A stretch of 64,000 nt of DNA from Conus ventricosus (lineage: Eukaryota; Mollusca; Gastropoda; Neogastropoda; Conidae): NCBI GenBank assembly GCA_018398815.1, contig CM031604.1:61627468-61691467 (forward strand), given 5' to 3'. The translations under genes were made by a program, and so were the position numbers. This document shows, piece by piece, positions 12,108 through 24,100 of the stretch (positions are counted from its first letter, which is position 1; each line of letters opens with the position of its first letter). The notes below the pieces were generated by a model. That model saw only the letters and a program-made list of their open reading frames with translations. It did not search any database and had not been told where the DNA came from.

Positions 12108-13078
12108 CATATACGCAAACAATACAGCCGGAATGAAGCGATCCCAATTCCTGGCTGTTCTTGCGCCAGTTTCCGTAGCATTTGCTTGAGAGTTCCGTTG
12201 AATCTCTCCACAAGCCCATTTGCCCTGAGCATGATATGGCGTTGTGGTTTCCCGCTGAATCTGAAGGAGTTTATATACTTCAGACATGGTTTCTGAAAGA
12301 AATTGGGCTTCCCTGATCCGAAATCACCTTATCTCGAATGCCCGTCCTCGACCACATTTCCACAAGTGCTTCAGCCACCGTCACTGCATCCATCCTCTTG
12401 AGTGGTACTGCCTCTGGATAGCGAGTTGCATAATCCACCATACGAGCACGTATCGATGCCCTCGATCTGAAGCAGGAATAATAGGTCCAACAAGGTCCAC
12501 TCCGACCTTGCTGAAGGGCGTTCCAATCAGGGGAACTATCCCAGGGGAACCTTGGTAACTCGACCCCTGGGAGTAGTCCTTTGACAAGCATCACAAGTTC
12601 GACAATACTTCCTGACATCTTGAGATATTCAGGCCAGTAGAAGTCGTGTTGGATTCTTTCCAGTGTACGCCTTGTGCCTAGATGTCCTGCCATAGGCGTG
12701 TCGTGTCCAAGGCGTAGAACTGTACTTCTTAACGCTTTAGGCACCACCAGCTGGTTACTGTCATGTCTCGCGATGCAAATTGTCTGTGTATCAATCCTTG
12801 TTGCTTGATGAACGACACTGATCCATTCTTCTTGTCCTTGGGAGGTTTCCCTATCATACTCCGAATGGTGTTGATAGTGGGATCCTTACCCTGAAGACTT
12901 CGCACGGTAGCTGGATCCAACGTTACCATGTCATGCTGGACAAAGGTTTCAGTAGAGGCTTCAAAGCCTCTTTTTCTCTTTGCGTTTGTGAACGAGTAGT
13001 GGCAGCCACAAATACTCCTGCGGCAACTCGACTGAAATGTCACTGGTGCGGCCATCCTCAAACATACCGAGTTCCCAA

Positions 13079-13387
13079 TCAGAGGGAATATGCTGGCTGC
13101 CGTAATGCCACTGCCCAATACCTTTCCTTGAAAGTAGGTGTGGAAATATCCACCAGACGTACAACCTGTTCACCTTGAAGGAAGATTCGATCCCCGACCT
13201 GACATTCCTTCCACGTGGGCCTCAGGGGGTACCAACTTTCGTCGACGAATATATGTCGTGGCTCCAGTGTCACAATGGCTTCAATGCTTTGCCCGCACAC
13301 CACCGAGGGAAAACGTCGGGCAAGATGGATGTAGTGAATCTCACTTTCTCCAAATGCCACCTTTGTGTGGGTAAATGTCTTGGTCAA
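13079..13387 (-). pseudogene. pol: Retropepsin-like protease part of pol
   Basis: The active-site signature Asp-Thr-Gly-Ala, followed by TTYIRR, is encoded at about 13242-13271 on the minus strand, in a different frame from the long open segment that covers the area. The protease lies between the gag zinc knuckle (13398 onward) and the integrase (from 12747). Frameshifts on both sides leave no intact domain. The 12729-13079 stretch connects protease to integrase in a further frame. Confidence 0.75.
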
Positions 13388-13397
13388 AGGGAGTCGC

Positions 13398-14828
13398 TTA
13401 GGGCATGCAGTCCTTCACGATGTGGTTGAGGTCACCGCACAAGTAGCACCTCCTAAGACGCTCTTTCGCATTTCCTTTGGAGAAGTTAGCACTACTCTCA
13501 GGCTGAGAGGCTTGTACAGTGTTGGTTTCCTTTGCCTGCTTCCTTGCTTGTCCCTGGTATGCTGGTCTAAAATAACGCCGGGCATCTGCGAAAGCTTCCG
13601 CAATTTCGATGGCCTGCTTGAATGACTCTGGTTGGGCCTCTCCTAACTTGCACTGTAAGTCAGGTGAAACAGAGTTCATGAGTTGTTCCAGCAGGACACA
13701 ATCTTTTTACATCCATCTTCGCAGTTTCCAACCAATAGTTTAACACTCTTGACAGTCTGTCTCCGAACTGTTGAAATGTTTCATCTGCCATCTTCTTCAT
13801 GGTGCGGAACTGCCCGCCTATATGATTCTGTAGTCATGTGCATCCTCCGGCGCAAAGCAGCTTTAATTCTTCGTAATTGGTTCTTTGTGGAATGTTGATG
13901 AAGGCTTCCTTGGCTTTTCCTGTCAAGTTTCCAACAAGATATAATGCCTTCTGTTCATTACTCAAGTGGAAACTCTCTGCCACTGATTCAAAGTGTTCAA
14001 GGAAGGTATCAATGGCAATCTCCCTCCCTGTAGACAGGCATGTGTAGCTTGGGTGGTGCTAAGTGCAGTCCACGTAATTCTGGTTCCCTCGGCACTCTGT
14101 GATGATTCTTGAACATCAGGTGATGAAGTAGTTTCCTCCCCGGAAGTAACACCCAATTGCTCCAGCACTTCTGTCCTTGACGATTCCTTTCCTCCTCCAT
14201 CTTTGCTTGGAACTCCTGTTCCCTTGTCTCTCTTGCATCTCTTTCTGCTTTTTCTGAACCGCCGCCCTTTGTTCTCGCTCTTGTCGCTTTTCCTCCATCT
14301 CTTGTTGCCATTGCCTGTTCCTCTCTTCTCTTTCCAACCTCCTCTCCTCCATTTCCCTCTTCTCCTTCTCCATCTCCATTTTCCATCGTCTCTCTTCTTT
14401 GGCTTCTCTCTCCTCCTTTTCCAATCTCCTCTCCTCCCGCTCTCTTCTCTCTCTTGCCTCTCTTTCTTCCCTCTCAAGTTTCATCACCATGAAAGGATCC
14501 ATGGTTGGGTATCCAGAAGTATAAGGCGGAGGTGTAAACCTCGGTAAGTAGTCACCCTGAGAGGGCACCATTGGAGGTCGATATCTCAAGGTAGAAGGCG
14601 GTGGCGTACCACCATAAGGAGGCCTAAACTCCCTGGGGGGTAGATGGCCTACACACTGAAGGGGAAGCAACGATGGCCGTCGAACCTCGCCTGACGAAAA
14701 GACAACTTGTGTAGTTGTTCCAATTGTCACCTGCGTAGTAGTAGGGGACGTAGGCATACTTAGTCCTGGCACAATTCCAGTCCCTTTTACCTGGGATCTG
14801 GTGAGGTAACGACTTTCCCTGTAGCCAT
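13398..14828 (-). pseudogene. gag: gag-like protein with coiled coil and CCHC zinc knuckle
   Basis: A candidate start ATG (MATGKVV) is at 14828 on the minus strand. A Pro/Thr-rich N-terminal part follows (from about 14772), then a long Glu/Arg/Lys-rich segment (about 14500-14200) that would form a coiled coil, then a nucleocapsid part ending with the knuckle CYLCGDLNHIVKDC at about 13401-13450. The product would form the particle and bind RNA. The frame changes several times, for example near 14780, 14400-14120 and 13690. The long overlapping basic ORFs at 13962-14477 are shifted readings of the same Arg/Glu-rich codons. Confidence 0.72.
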
Positions 14829-16586
14829 AGTGAACTCTATTATGCTCTGCTACTAACCTGACTCACATCCAAGTGTCCCAAAGTATACACCTTCTCACCT
14901 CTAACAAATTAAGTTCCACTCTCTATTTGTCAAGAGTATTTGAATATATCCCAGTCACCTCAATGTGACCAATAGGCTAAGTGTAACCTGCTGAACTGGA
15001 TCTCTCAACACAAATCAAAACACTAAATCTCTTGACCTTGCCAATGAGAATTTCCAAACAGAAGGAATGTATAGTCCACTCACAAACCCGAATGTCTGGC
15101 CAAATTGGAAAACAGTTCAGTCCATTCCCCGTGACTGATCCCTGCCAGCCAGTAACCTTAGGTTCCACGCAATCCCAAATGTTTTCCCCGCACCAATTTC
15201 AGCTCCAGAAATGTCTAGTCTCCAAGCGAAAAGTTCACTCAACGTGACCAACCGTCTTCACCACGGAAAAGAGAATGACCCAGATTGACAAATTAACGGC
15301 TGACACCTCAATGTGTCACAAGCCAACGTTGACACGATTTCCTTCTCTCGACAAATACTAGTATGCAATGAAGGCCTATCTTCTGAAACTCGCTACACTA
15401 GTCAAATCTGAATCTGCTAACCCGATGACGTTAGGGTAAACAACGGACCTCGCAGTAAACAAAGAAACGACGGAGCATGAAGTAAACAAATATCATACGC
15501 AGTAAATATCTAACGGATGACGCAACAAACGACGGAACGCACGCAAAAACTGAAACGGTAAACACGCACGACACGTGTACAGATCGGCAGCGCAACTGAT
15601 TTTTTTTTTTTTTTTTTTTTTTTTTAAATATGAATCCAGCGTCAACGGCTACCACTTGCACTGCACTATTAGACATCCGGAAGAAAAAGTCGGCAACACG
15701 CACGCACAACACGGGTTTTTTTTTTTCTTTTGCCCCCGGAACGGGCCCACAAGTCTGCAAACTTGGCTACTAGGTAATTAACTTATAGAAGTTATCGGTA
15801 AAATTAAATGATCTAGGTTTAATTTCTTCAATAAAAAAAATCACTTTCGCTCCGCCAGGGTTGTCACACCACTCACAACTTTATTGTTCATGCCACCTTC
15901 ACTCACCTTAATATTAGGTAAATTAGGCTAGGTAAACAATATAAATTGCTTAAGCGAAAGATAATAGAAGATAGCAGAAAAAAAAAAAATCGTTATACTA
16001 TGCAAAATATCAACAAATGCAAAGGACAACAATTCAACAATTTGGTAATAGAAAAGAAGGCAAGAGGATTATTCGCTCCCTAGCACACTGATTTTTGCAA
16101 CAACAAAATGGAATTCCGCAAGCCTACCTATCTTACCTTGCTAAATCAGTCGCAGGCTTGGGTACTGGCAAATGTGACCTACTTCCTAATGTCAGAACAA
16201 ACACTGACCTTGAAGACTCTGCACAAGCAAAACCTACTAGCCCCAAAATAACCTCCCCCTTACTTTGCCCAGTAATAAATTAAATAAATATAAAACTATG
16301 GTAATACAACATAACGCGACTAACCGATGGTACAAACCGACAAACACCGGCTCGGACCCGGAACTGAATGCCGACGACGTTGCCTAGTAGCGCAAATCTC
16401 CGCTGCGGCCAATCCCAATCCGGTAACCGCTCCTGGCTGAGGGTTCCCTACACTCTAGAACCCTCTCCCTGCCAACCTCCCGCTACACTAATACAAACAC
16501 AAACACGCACCCCCGGGAGATGTGGAAGGCAAGCAAGGGTCAAGTGCTGCTCAAATTACTACTCCCGTCTGTACTACCTGACCTCA
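14829..16586 (-). other. 5' leader of the retrotransposon
   Basis: About 1.76 kb between the primer binding site and the gag start. It contains a T-tract at 15600-15625 and a second at about 15717-15730 but no convincing ORF. The small ORFs here are rich in repeats of one residue or are unsupported. Confidence 0.55.
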
Positions 16587-16604
16587 ATCCCGGACGAGCC
16601 CCCA
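16587..16604 (-). other. Primer binding site, tRNA-Pro type
   Basis: The minus-strand sequence TGGGGGCTCGTCCGGGAT lies 4 nt inside the 5' LTR end (TGACA, then TTTA). It is the classic 18-nt complement of the 3' end of tRNA-Pro, as used by murine leukaemia-type retroviruses. It fixes the element's orientation and the LTR boundary. Confidence 0.88.
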
Positions 16605-16608
16605 TAAA

Positions 16609-18752
16609 TGTCAAGGGTAAAAGACCCTGTCAGGGGAATGAGGCAGGAACAGACAAAGAGCATAGCGGCACAAACCACTCAACCACTCACTACCTCCAGA
16701 CCACTCCAGGAATTACGAACAAATAACATTTATTAAATTATAAATACACAAATTTACTCAAACATAATAAACACCTCAATCACTCGCACATATACTCCAT
16801 TTATGAGATGGGGTCACCTATCAAAGAAGAGGGGGGGGGAAAGACAGGAAAAAAGAATAACTACAAAAAAACAACCCAAAGTATAGACCCTATCAAGAGC
16901 TAACTGTCGCTAAGGGACAAAATAACCCGATAGATGGGAACTTCGACAAAAAAAAACCGACCACCACCCGGTATCTCACTGCCACCCGACCTATCACCAA
17001 CTAAAGCTACCACCCCCCAACAAATAGAAGAAGAGGAGAAACAAACTAATACAACCAACAGGGCATAACAGGATAACATTAAATCACACTAGCGCACGCA
17101 CACAGATCCACAGCCCATACACCACACACACTTGCCACATAACTGTGTTGAAGACTGTCCCAGAATGTTCCTCGTATTAAATCTCCGAAGCACGACTGGA
17201 TGTGCTCCTCACTGTCGTCGAGGAGACTCCTTCCTGCGCCGGACTCCCGCACCCCTCAGGTTCGGCTACGGAATCCTCCCTCCGAGGACATCTCCAGGTC
17301 GCCCAACTTCAGCAACTGTGGCCCATCTCCACTCAAGAAGAAACGAAAAACACAAGAAACCCGCCTGCGGCGGATGTCAGTCCCTCGCCGCATAATCGTG
17401 ATGATTGTAGATTATGTGTGTGAATGCAGGGCATGTGTGGACTGTGTACGTACAATTTAAAGCATTCAAAGAAGAGTAAACTTTTATAATCATTATTTTC
17501 TTTTGGTTTCACCAGTTCCCGAATCATTGCTGTTTTCTTCTTTTCCTTTACTATAATTTTCACAATTCTCATTTTTACATTACATTCTCATTCATATTAC
17601 AAATTACAATGCAGTAAACACTTGGAAGTTCACATTACATTTTAAATTAATACCAGATGAAATTCCATAAAACTCATACATTCTTCCATTTTATCTATAA
17701 ATACTTCATAAAAAAAAAACAAATAAAAGAAAAACCAGAGACAAACAAACAAGACAAGGAGGGAACCAATGGCGGGAGCGCAACATCGGAAATCTCCGCT
17801 AGTCGACTAATGTTAGTCGCGGCAACTCGTTCCGTTCCGGACTCGACTTGATGTTAAAAATAAATAAATAAAATAAAATAACTAATTTGCTTCAATCTTT
17901 GAAGTATCGTTTCTGGAATATCCTGACTCCAACATTTATCCAAATATGAACGACTCCATTGTAAAACTAGATATACATGTCAAGCATACAAGTAGCTCCC
18001 CAAACAGAGCCATTGCTTAACATCCAACTTAAAATAAATGACCTCAATGTCACTTAAATATACTGCCAAACTAATGGACCATGCCATCTTGCGTACAAAT
18101 TCTCAACAAGCAAATTAAACACCATATCTATTACATTTAAATACACAAACGGCAGGTAGCAGAAGAAAACTACTGGCGGCTTCACTCAACGAAGAGCCAA
18201 AAAGCCTACCAGTAGAATACGACCATCCACATGAAGGAAGCAAGTCTGTGAATGACTTGAAAATGGGTTGGTAAACCCAAGGATATGAATCCTTCAATCC
18301 CAGTGACGCCTTCGCCACGAAGGGTCCGCCCGGTTCCGCACGCCCACGAGAATGGAAAAGAATATGCTACCAACCAGACGTTGCCCTTCCAGCAAGCAAA
18401 GCAAGAAAGAAAGATCGAACACTCTCATACGCAGAAGTTCCCCTTCCGCCACACAAACACCTACTCACTTTCACACACGTTTTTAAACATAACAGCACCT
18501 TTATGACAGAACACGTGCAAGAACTCCCTGCACGTTATTGAAATGACGCACCACACACTTCATCCGTCTCCAGCTTCCTTCCACACTACTCCTACTGAGG
18601 GTTTACTGAGGGTGCATGATCCACAGCGTGCACAAACTGATGTACAGAGACTACCCCCCCCTCTCTCACACCTACATACCACGTAAAGCCTGTCAACCTC
18701 TTGACGACGCCATAAAACTCGATGATAAATTCAAATACTAGTCGCCCGGACA
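16609..18752 (-). repeat. 5' LTR of the retrotransposon
   Basis: This copy is 2144 bp long. It begins TGTCA at 16609 next to the PBS and ends GGACA at 18752, where the other LTR ends TGACA. Compared with 6002-8768 it lacks the 585-bp block and has many small deletions, most densely in 18060-18720, where bases are missing every 10-20 nt. Confidence 0.88.
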
Positions 18753-19474
18753 GGAGGTTCATGAATGCCAGGCTCTTCAATTCTTGACATATCTAAATAC
18801 TTGGGAAAATTTCTTGTTATATCCTTGGCAGCCAAATCACAATAGTTGTATTTTGTTGAATGGAGTACAAAAATATATATAAGGCATGAAGTTTGTACAG
18901 AAAAACAGAGCTTCAGAACAAACAAAACTGCACAAATAAATCACCCCCAAGAAATACTACAAAACAACGTTTAACTATCCTTGAATTCAGTCAAACACTG
19001 TATTCACATAACGTGACAATGCATAGAAATGTTTAGCAACCCAATCATAGGGGCACTCCACCCAGGTACATGGAAAAGAAGTGAATGAACATTTCCACAG
19101 CATCAGTCTGACATCTGCAGGCTCTTGGAATTGGTCTTATTTAGCGAGATGACTAACAATAACAACACTAAGTGTAACTTCCAGTTATTCGTCATTTCTT
19201 CACACAAGTTGTTTGGTTCACCTCATGACTAAGTGCGATTGATAAAAAGCCATCACCACAGAAGGTAATAAAATAAACATGCAAAACCAACACACCAAAA
19301 AAAAGACTGCTAAAGAAGCTGAGCTACAAAAGCACACACAGATGATGAAAGCACCTAACACTGAAAATCACGTGTCGCAGAGAATACACCACACCACAGA
19401 ACCTAGACAGAAGGATCAAGATCCCACACTACTGCCAGTAAATGCCAGTTATAGTTGACTGACACACATTTGGG
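18753..19474. other. Intronic sequence, nothing recognised
   Basis: AT-rich sequence between the retrotransposon and the CA microsatellite. I see no gene, terminal repeats or target duplication. Confidence 0.5.
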
Positions 19475-19525
19475 TACACACACACACACACACACACACT
19501 GTACACAAGCACCATATGCAAAAGC

Positions 19526-19580
<55 letters not shown>

Positions 19581-19808
19581 CACATGCAAAAGCACCACAC
19601 ACTCACACCATGCACAAACACTACACAAACACCACACACACACACACAATGTATACCCACACCATGCACAAGCACTGCTCTCTCTCTCTCTCTCTCTTAT
19701 ACATGCACACGCACACACGCACACACACACACACACTCATGCACAAACACCACACACACACACTCACAAGCACATGCACACACACACACACAAACACCCA
19801 CACACACA
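19475..19808. repeat. Compound CA/CT microsatellite
   Basis: Long (CA)n runs at 19475-19498, 19528-19578 and further imperfect runs to 19808, with a (CT)n run at 19679-19697. ORFs read through it on both strands are simple His/Thr or Cys/Val repeats and not genes. Confidence 0.95.
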
Positions 19809-19811
19809 CAC

Positions 19812-20360
19812 CACAAAAACAACTCCACAAAATCCATAGGCTTAAAATTGCCAATGTTTACCTTGATACCTAGGTCACCCGTGAAAGAAAGGTCGAGATT
19901 TGGGCGATCAGCACTGGCATGGCCTCTGTCCATTCTGAAACAAGTTCCGACCGACGAGTGCCACACCCTCTTCCTCTGCCACGCCCCCTCACACTGGACC
20001 CTCGCCGTTGTCCTTAACCCCCTCCCCTTCCTCGACTCTCCTCCCGACCTCTCACGAAAGGAGGGAGGGGGCACTTGACATACACGGAATCTGCTCGTCA
20101 CTCTCAGATTCGGCCCCACTTGCGCCGGTATCGCTCAGTTTGAAGTCGGGGATCAGCTTCGTCATCAACACCAATCTCCGATAGCAAAGGGTAGTATTGA
20201 TTGTGATCACTTTATTCCTCCTCCGAATCACTTCATTCCACTTCTTTGAAGTCTTCGTCATCGTTTTCACGGTCTCGGATAACTTCTTGATGGACTTCAA
20301 GAGCATTAGATCGTTTGAAAACGGCACGCGCCTGATCGAACTGCCTGCTCGACTCGCCAT
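19812..20360 (-). pseudogene. piggyBac transposase N-terminal fragment
   Basis: It starts MASRAGSSIRRVPF at 20360. A basic helical segment and an acidic stretch (GAESESDEQIP) follow, then, after a frameshift near 20050, a segment ending DLSFTGDLGIKVNIGNF plus KPMDFVELF. That last part matches the pattern at the start of the piggyBac DDE domain (F-G-x-G-I, then P-x-D-F-x-x-L-F). The frame then runs into the microsatellite, so the catalytic aspartates are missing. It lies in the large intron of the zinc-finger gene, on the opposite strand. Confidence 0.65.
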
Positions 20361-20619
20361 CTTCAACCGAGAATGACTCAGCCGAACCTTGCCGAAGTTA
20401 TCGCCCGAACGGACGCGAGCCGGTCAGTCAGCGACCCATGAAAGGGAAGAAACCGTCCTTTAGGGTCCCTGCAACCGTTTAAACCATTTTTACTCCTTGC
20501 CTCCCTTCTTTAAATCGCCGAATTTTGATGATGAAATTATCTCGAACGCTGTTCGTGCAAGGGCACACAGCTTTCCCGAAACCATCTCGAACGCCATTCA
20601 TGCAAGGGCAGTCAACGGG
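19812..20619 (-). mobile_element. piggyBac-type element, 5' terminal part, truncated at the microsatellite
   Basis: The right boundary is GTCAACGGG followed by TTAA (20620-20623), i.e. TTAA-CCCGTTGAC read inward, typical of piggyBac ends. Two subterminal direct repeats of about 27 bp (20539-20565 and 20584-20610, 'atctcgaacgc..ttc.tgcaagggca') adjoin it. Reading leftward on the minus strand, a start ATG within AAGATGGCG is at 20360. The other end is not found; coding similarity stops where the CA microsatellite begins. Confidence 0.72.
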
Positions 20620-20623
20620 TTAA

Positions 20624-21187
20624 AAGGCAAAACATTTGACAGAATGGGTAGTCTTCAGTACTGCTTGGATTTATCTGTTTGAGGAGTTTGTACAGTTGAT
20701 AATCTTGAGCAGTACATGTTTTTTTGTTTTCTTCAAACTAACAGCTGACTGTTGTGTGTGTGTGATATTATGCTGCTATTTTTCCAGCCTTGTTACAGCT
20801 GTTCAGTTGATTGGACTATACAAACACAAAAAGATGTTGGAAAAAATAGTAAAATTCCTGAGAAAAATCAACTTTAATACAGCACACAGATATGGGTTGG
20901 GCACACTCAGAATATGTAGATCAAAATGCTGTGTCAAAAGTAGATCATGAGAAACAGTCAAGCAGGGAGGAAAGAATCCTTTGAAGAAGTTGAATACACT
21001 TTTTCCCCCTGCAGTTAAAAGCTTGAAAAGTGTTGACTTGCTCATGTGATTCATCATTATCAGAAGCCAGGGAAATCGGAATTATAGAGAAGAAAAACTT
21101 GAAGGATTAATGCTAAAAAAATTGATTTGTGTGTATGTTTTAAATTGCATGTGATAACTAGATGCCGTTTCTGTTGTGTTGTTGCAG
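20624..21187. other. 3' end of the large intron
   Basis: AT-rich sequence ending in the acceptor 'ttctgttgtgttgttgcag' at 21187. No other feature is seen. Confidence 0.6.
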
Positions 21188-24100
21188 GTGTGCGACAAGT
21201 TGGCCCACATTGTGTCCCATGTGTCTCCCAAGATCGCTTTCTGCTGTGCTTTGACTTCGTTCGCCATGATGCCATCTGAAACGTCTTTACAGGCTGTACG
21301 GGACGCACACCGGAGAAAGAGTTTTGCGGAGGTGTCCACCAAGGCTCAGTGCTGCAGCAACTGTGCAGCTGACCAGGGAGAGTGTCTGAAGAATGACCAC
21401 AAAGATCAGGCAAGCCGGGATGTCAATGTGGCCACGCTGTATGAAGTGGAGCGGCTATGCAGCATGCTACGTCCATCTTACCTGAGCTGTGACAGTGACT
21501 TGGCTTCTCTGCTGTCGCTGTGCAAACAGTACCTGATGAAAGAAAAAGGAGAGCCAGTCAAGTCTGTCCTGCTGCCTCACAAATCTCTCCATCCATTGCA
21601 GGAGGTGTCCCCCGCAGTGTCTGGAGCTGCTGCATCAGACATGGGTCTCAAGACAACTCCTATCCAGCAGAAGCCTGTTTCTGTCCGCAAAACTGTTGAT
21701 GCTTCATCTAATGTCAGCAATGTAGCCATCCCATCAATTACAGGCACTGGGCACAGTTCTGGAAAAAGTACTCCAGGTGGAAGGACGGCATCAGCTTCCC
21801 AGGCTGCCGCAGCATCGACACACATTATCCAACAGTTGGTGTTGAACCAGCTGCCTTCAGACACTGTTCAGATCTTACTGAATCTTATCCACTCAAAGCA
21901 GGTGTCACCTGTGCACTTGAACCATATCATGACTAAGAACCCAGACAGATCTGTGCACATTCTTCAGAACCTTGTCAATCATTTTAAGCAAGCAGGTGTG
22001 AAACAAGTGACTGATGAGCAAATGCTGCGGCAAGGTACTCTGCAATCACCACAAATTCAGCAGAAACTCTTGGAGCAGCAGCCTCAGGTAAAGCAACCAG
22101 CTGTGCAGCAACAGCACATAAAGACTGAGTTTGGCATGCCTGTTGTGACTCAGTCAGCTGCTGTGGCGTCTGGTGGTCAACTGAGAAAGGATCATGTGAC
22201 AGGTGGCCATCAACAGTCTTCGCAAGAAAACATAGTCCATCGGCCATTGACAGGGCAGACCAGAACAGTTGGAAGGGTTGCACAGACCCTTGAATCTGTC
22301 TCACAACAACTTCCTCTCAAAGTTTATCCCTTTCAGCAAGCCAGAGTTCCTGCTTCATGTTCTCCCATGGTGCAGAGAGGACAACAGATTCGACCTGTTG
22401 CACCATCTGTGTCTGGTGCACAGTTTTCCAACACCAGTGAGGTAAAAGTGACTGCCCCAGTCCAGATCATGACTTTAAAACAGCCCACTCTCCTACAGAC
22501 AACTTCCAAAGCTCAGATTCATACCAGCTCAAAAATACCAACCCATATGTCAGGAGGAAGAGCGATATCTCTGCAGAAGACTCCGCAAATTGTGCGCCTT
22601 CCATCTACCTCAAGTGGTATGAGTGGTGGCAAGTCCACATGTAGACCAAAAATTCTACCCAAGACAGTTCACAGATTACCTGAACAAACTCTCACATATG
22701 GGAAGACTGCTACTGCCAATAGTCAGGTGTCTTTAGCCTGCAGCGAAAACGCTGGCAATCGCCACTACTCGATCAACAACTTGCTATTTACAGGGGAACA
22801 ACAAAACAGCACTCTGTCTATTACACTACCAGACACCTTGCCTGAAATTTCTGTGGACAGTATTTCAGATACTTTACAGGCTCTGAGCGGTCCTTCTTAT
22901 GGAGGTAGTCAGGTAACATTGACAGGACCAGGCACACAGATGGATTTGTCAGCCTCCTTCTCTTCCGATACTCGGCAACCTTGTAACATGTCTTCTGTTC
23001 TCACCACACCATCAGTGTCAAGACAGGACCCCCTCAGATCTGCACAGATTCAGATATCTGTTCCATTAGAGACTTCAAGTATCCATCAGAATTCAGCCAC
23101 AGTGGCAAGTATGCCATTCTCTGTTCGCCCTGCTCAAGACTTTAACACATGTGGACAATCTTTGCCTTCATTTTCATCTCTTTTTCTGGCAAATCCATCT
23201 GCTTTGCATGTTTCAGTGCCCATCACTTCAGCATCTAGTTCTGCTTTCATTCCACAAACTGCAGTCATGAAAACTTCCCCAGGACAAACCTTTGGCCAGA
23301 AATTGACATCTGAAAAGAAGTTGGAAAATATTGGAGTCAAGAAAAGCAAGGAGTGGCATGTCTCAGACAAGGAGAAGATGATGCAGCTCTTGAAACAAGC
23401 AATGACAATCAAAGTTGAAAAGAAAGAGAACAGCATGAGCTCTGGATTGATAACAACAGACACACAAACCTCTAGTCAGTGTGCAGTGGGACTTTCTGCC
23501 TCTGCCACTTTGGGAGGATCTAAGTATGTTCGTGGATCATCGTCAAACTTACAAACCTCTGCAACTAGACCTCTCTTCCAGCAGTCTCCTCATCTGATGC
23601 AGTCTACGATCAGCAAGCCCATATCCCAACAGCCTGCTCAGACAGTGCTACAGTATACCACTGGTTCTCATCCTACTGTGGTTGTTAGTGCTTCCATTCC
23701 TACTGTTGACATAAGGACATGCATGTCCAGCAGCTTAATAGTATCGTCTTCATCCTTAACTGCCAGTCAGCATACTCCTGTTGCTACCTACCCAGTCCCA
23801 AGCTTTTCTGGTCAAAGAAACGTCCAGTCCAGACTGACTCCCAGCAGAAACATTGTGACTTCCACTCTGCACAACTTTCCCTCAACTTCTGCTCCTGTAA
23901 CTGCCACGCCTGTTCGTATTCCCGTACAACAGAACAGACATCCTGCAGCTGGTGACAGTATTAACATACTTTTGCCTACTCAGACACTAGTGAACCCTGA
24001 GGCTGGCTCCTCTGGCTCTGCTCAAGCTGTCGATCCTTTTAAAACGCATCCAAGGACAGAGGGTAACAAAGTAGAAGGTGCTGGGAAAATTGGGATGGAG

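Larger units (their letters stand above)
10487..12747 (-). pseudogene. pol: Integrase part of pol, split by a nested DNA transposon
   Basis: From 12747 downward: the HHCC-type zinc region (GHLGTRRTLERI, FYWPEYL), the core start with GVDLVGPI, the second catalytic Asp in VISDQGSP near 12310, and the Glu region NGLVERFNGTLKQML near 12200. The frame is then interrupted after VLFAY at about 12112 and resumes with REVPQESLGFSPFELLYGR from about 10943. The C-terminal part at 10487-10750 has the GPF motif (SWQGPFKIVKRV). The DDE-type integrase would insert the cDNA, but it is inactivated here by at least four frameshifts and by the 1157-bp insertion at 10951-12107. The RT part follows within about 130 bp. 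Confidence 0.9.
6002..18752 (-). mobile_element. LTR retrotransposon, Ty3/gypsy with Gmr1-type domain order
   Basis: Two related long terminal repeats bound the element (6002-8768 and 16609-18752). Both begin TGTCA, and the left one ends TGACA (the right one GGACA). Read on the minus strand the order is 5' LTR, PBS, leader, gag with CCHC knuckle, protease (DTGA), integrase, reverse transcriptase, RNase H, polypurine stretch, 3' LTR. Integrase ahead of RT is the copia order, yet the RT and the GPF-type integrase tail are gypsy-like. That combination is known from the Gmr1 group. All coding parts are broken by frameshifts, the integrase is split by a nested DNA transposon, and the left LTR has a 585-bp insertion. 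No 5-bp target duplication is evident. The element sits antisense in the host gene's large intron. No env-like gene is seen. Confidence 0.9.

Noticed and set aside
13962..14547. Very basic Arg/Glu ORFs and a plus-strand Leu/Pro ORF over the gag region
   Set aside because: Shifted and opposite-strand readings of the same purine-rich coiled-coil codons of gag.
6002..18752. Endogenous retrovirus with envelope gene
   Set aside because: No reading frame after RNase H; only about 245 bp precede the 3' LTR, and no env-like segment is seen elsewhere in the element.
19403..20119. Long ORFs on both strands through the CA microsatellite
   Set aside because: Their length comes from simple repeats coding His/Thr or Cys/Val. 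Only the piggyBac-like part upstream of the repeat is kept.
20017..20619. Complete small piggyBac element starting at the TTAACCCCC near 20015
   Set aside because: The putative left end does not match the right TIR (TTAACCCGTTGAC), and the coding similarity continues further left.
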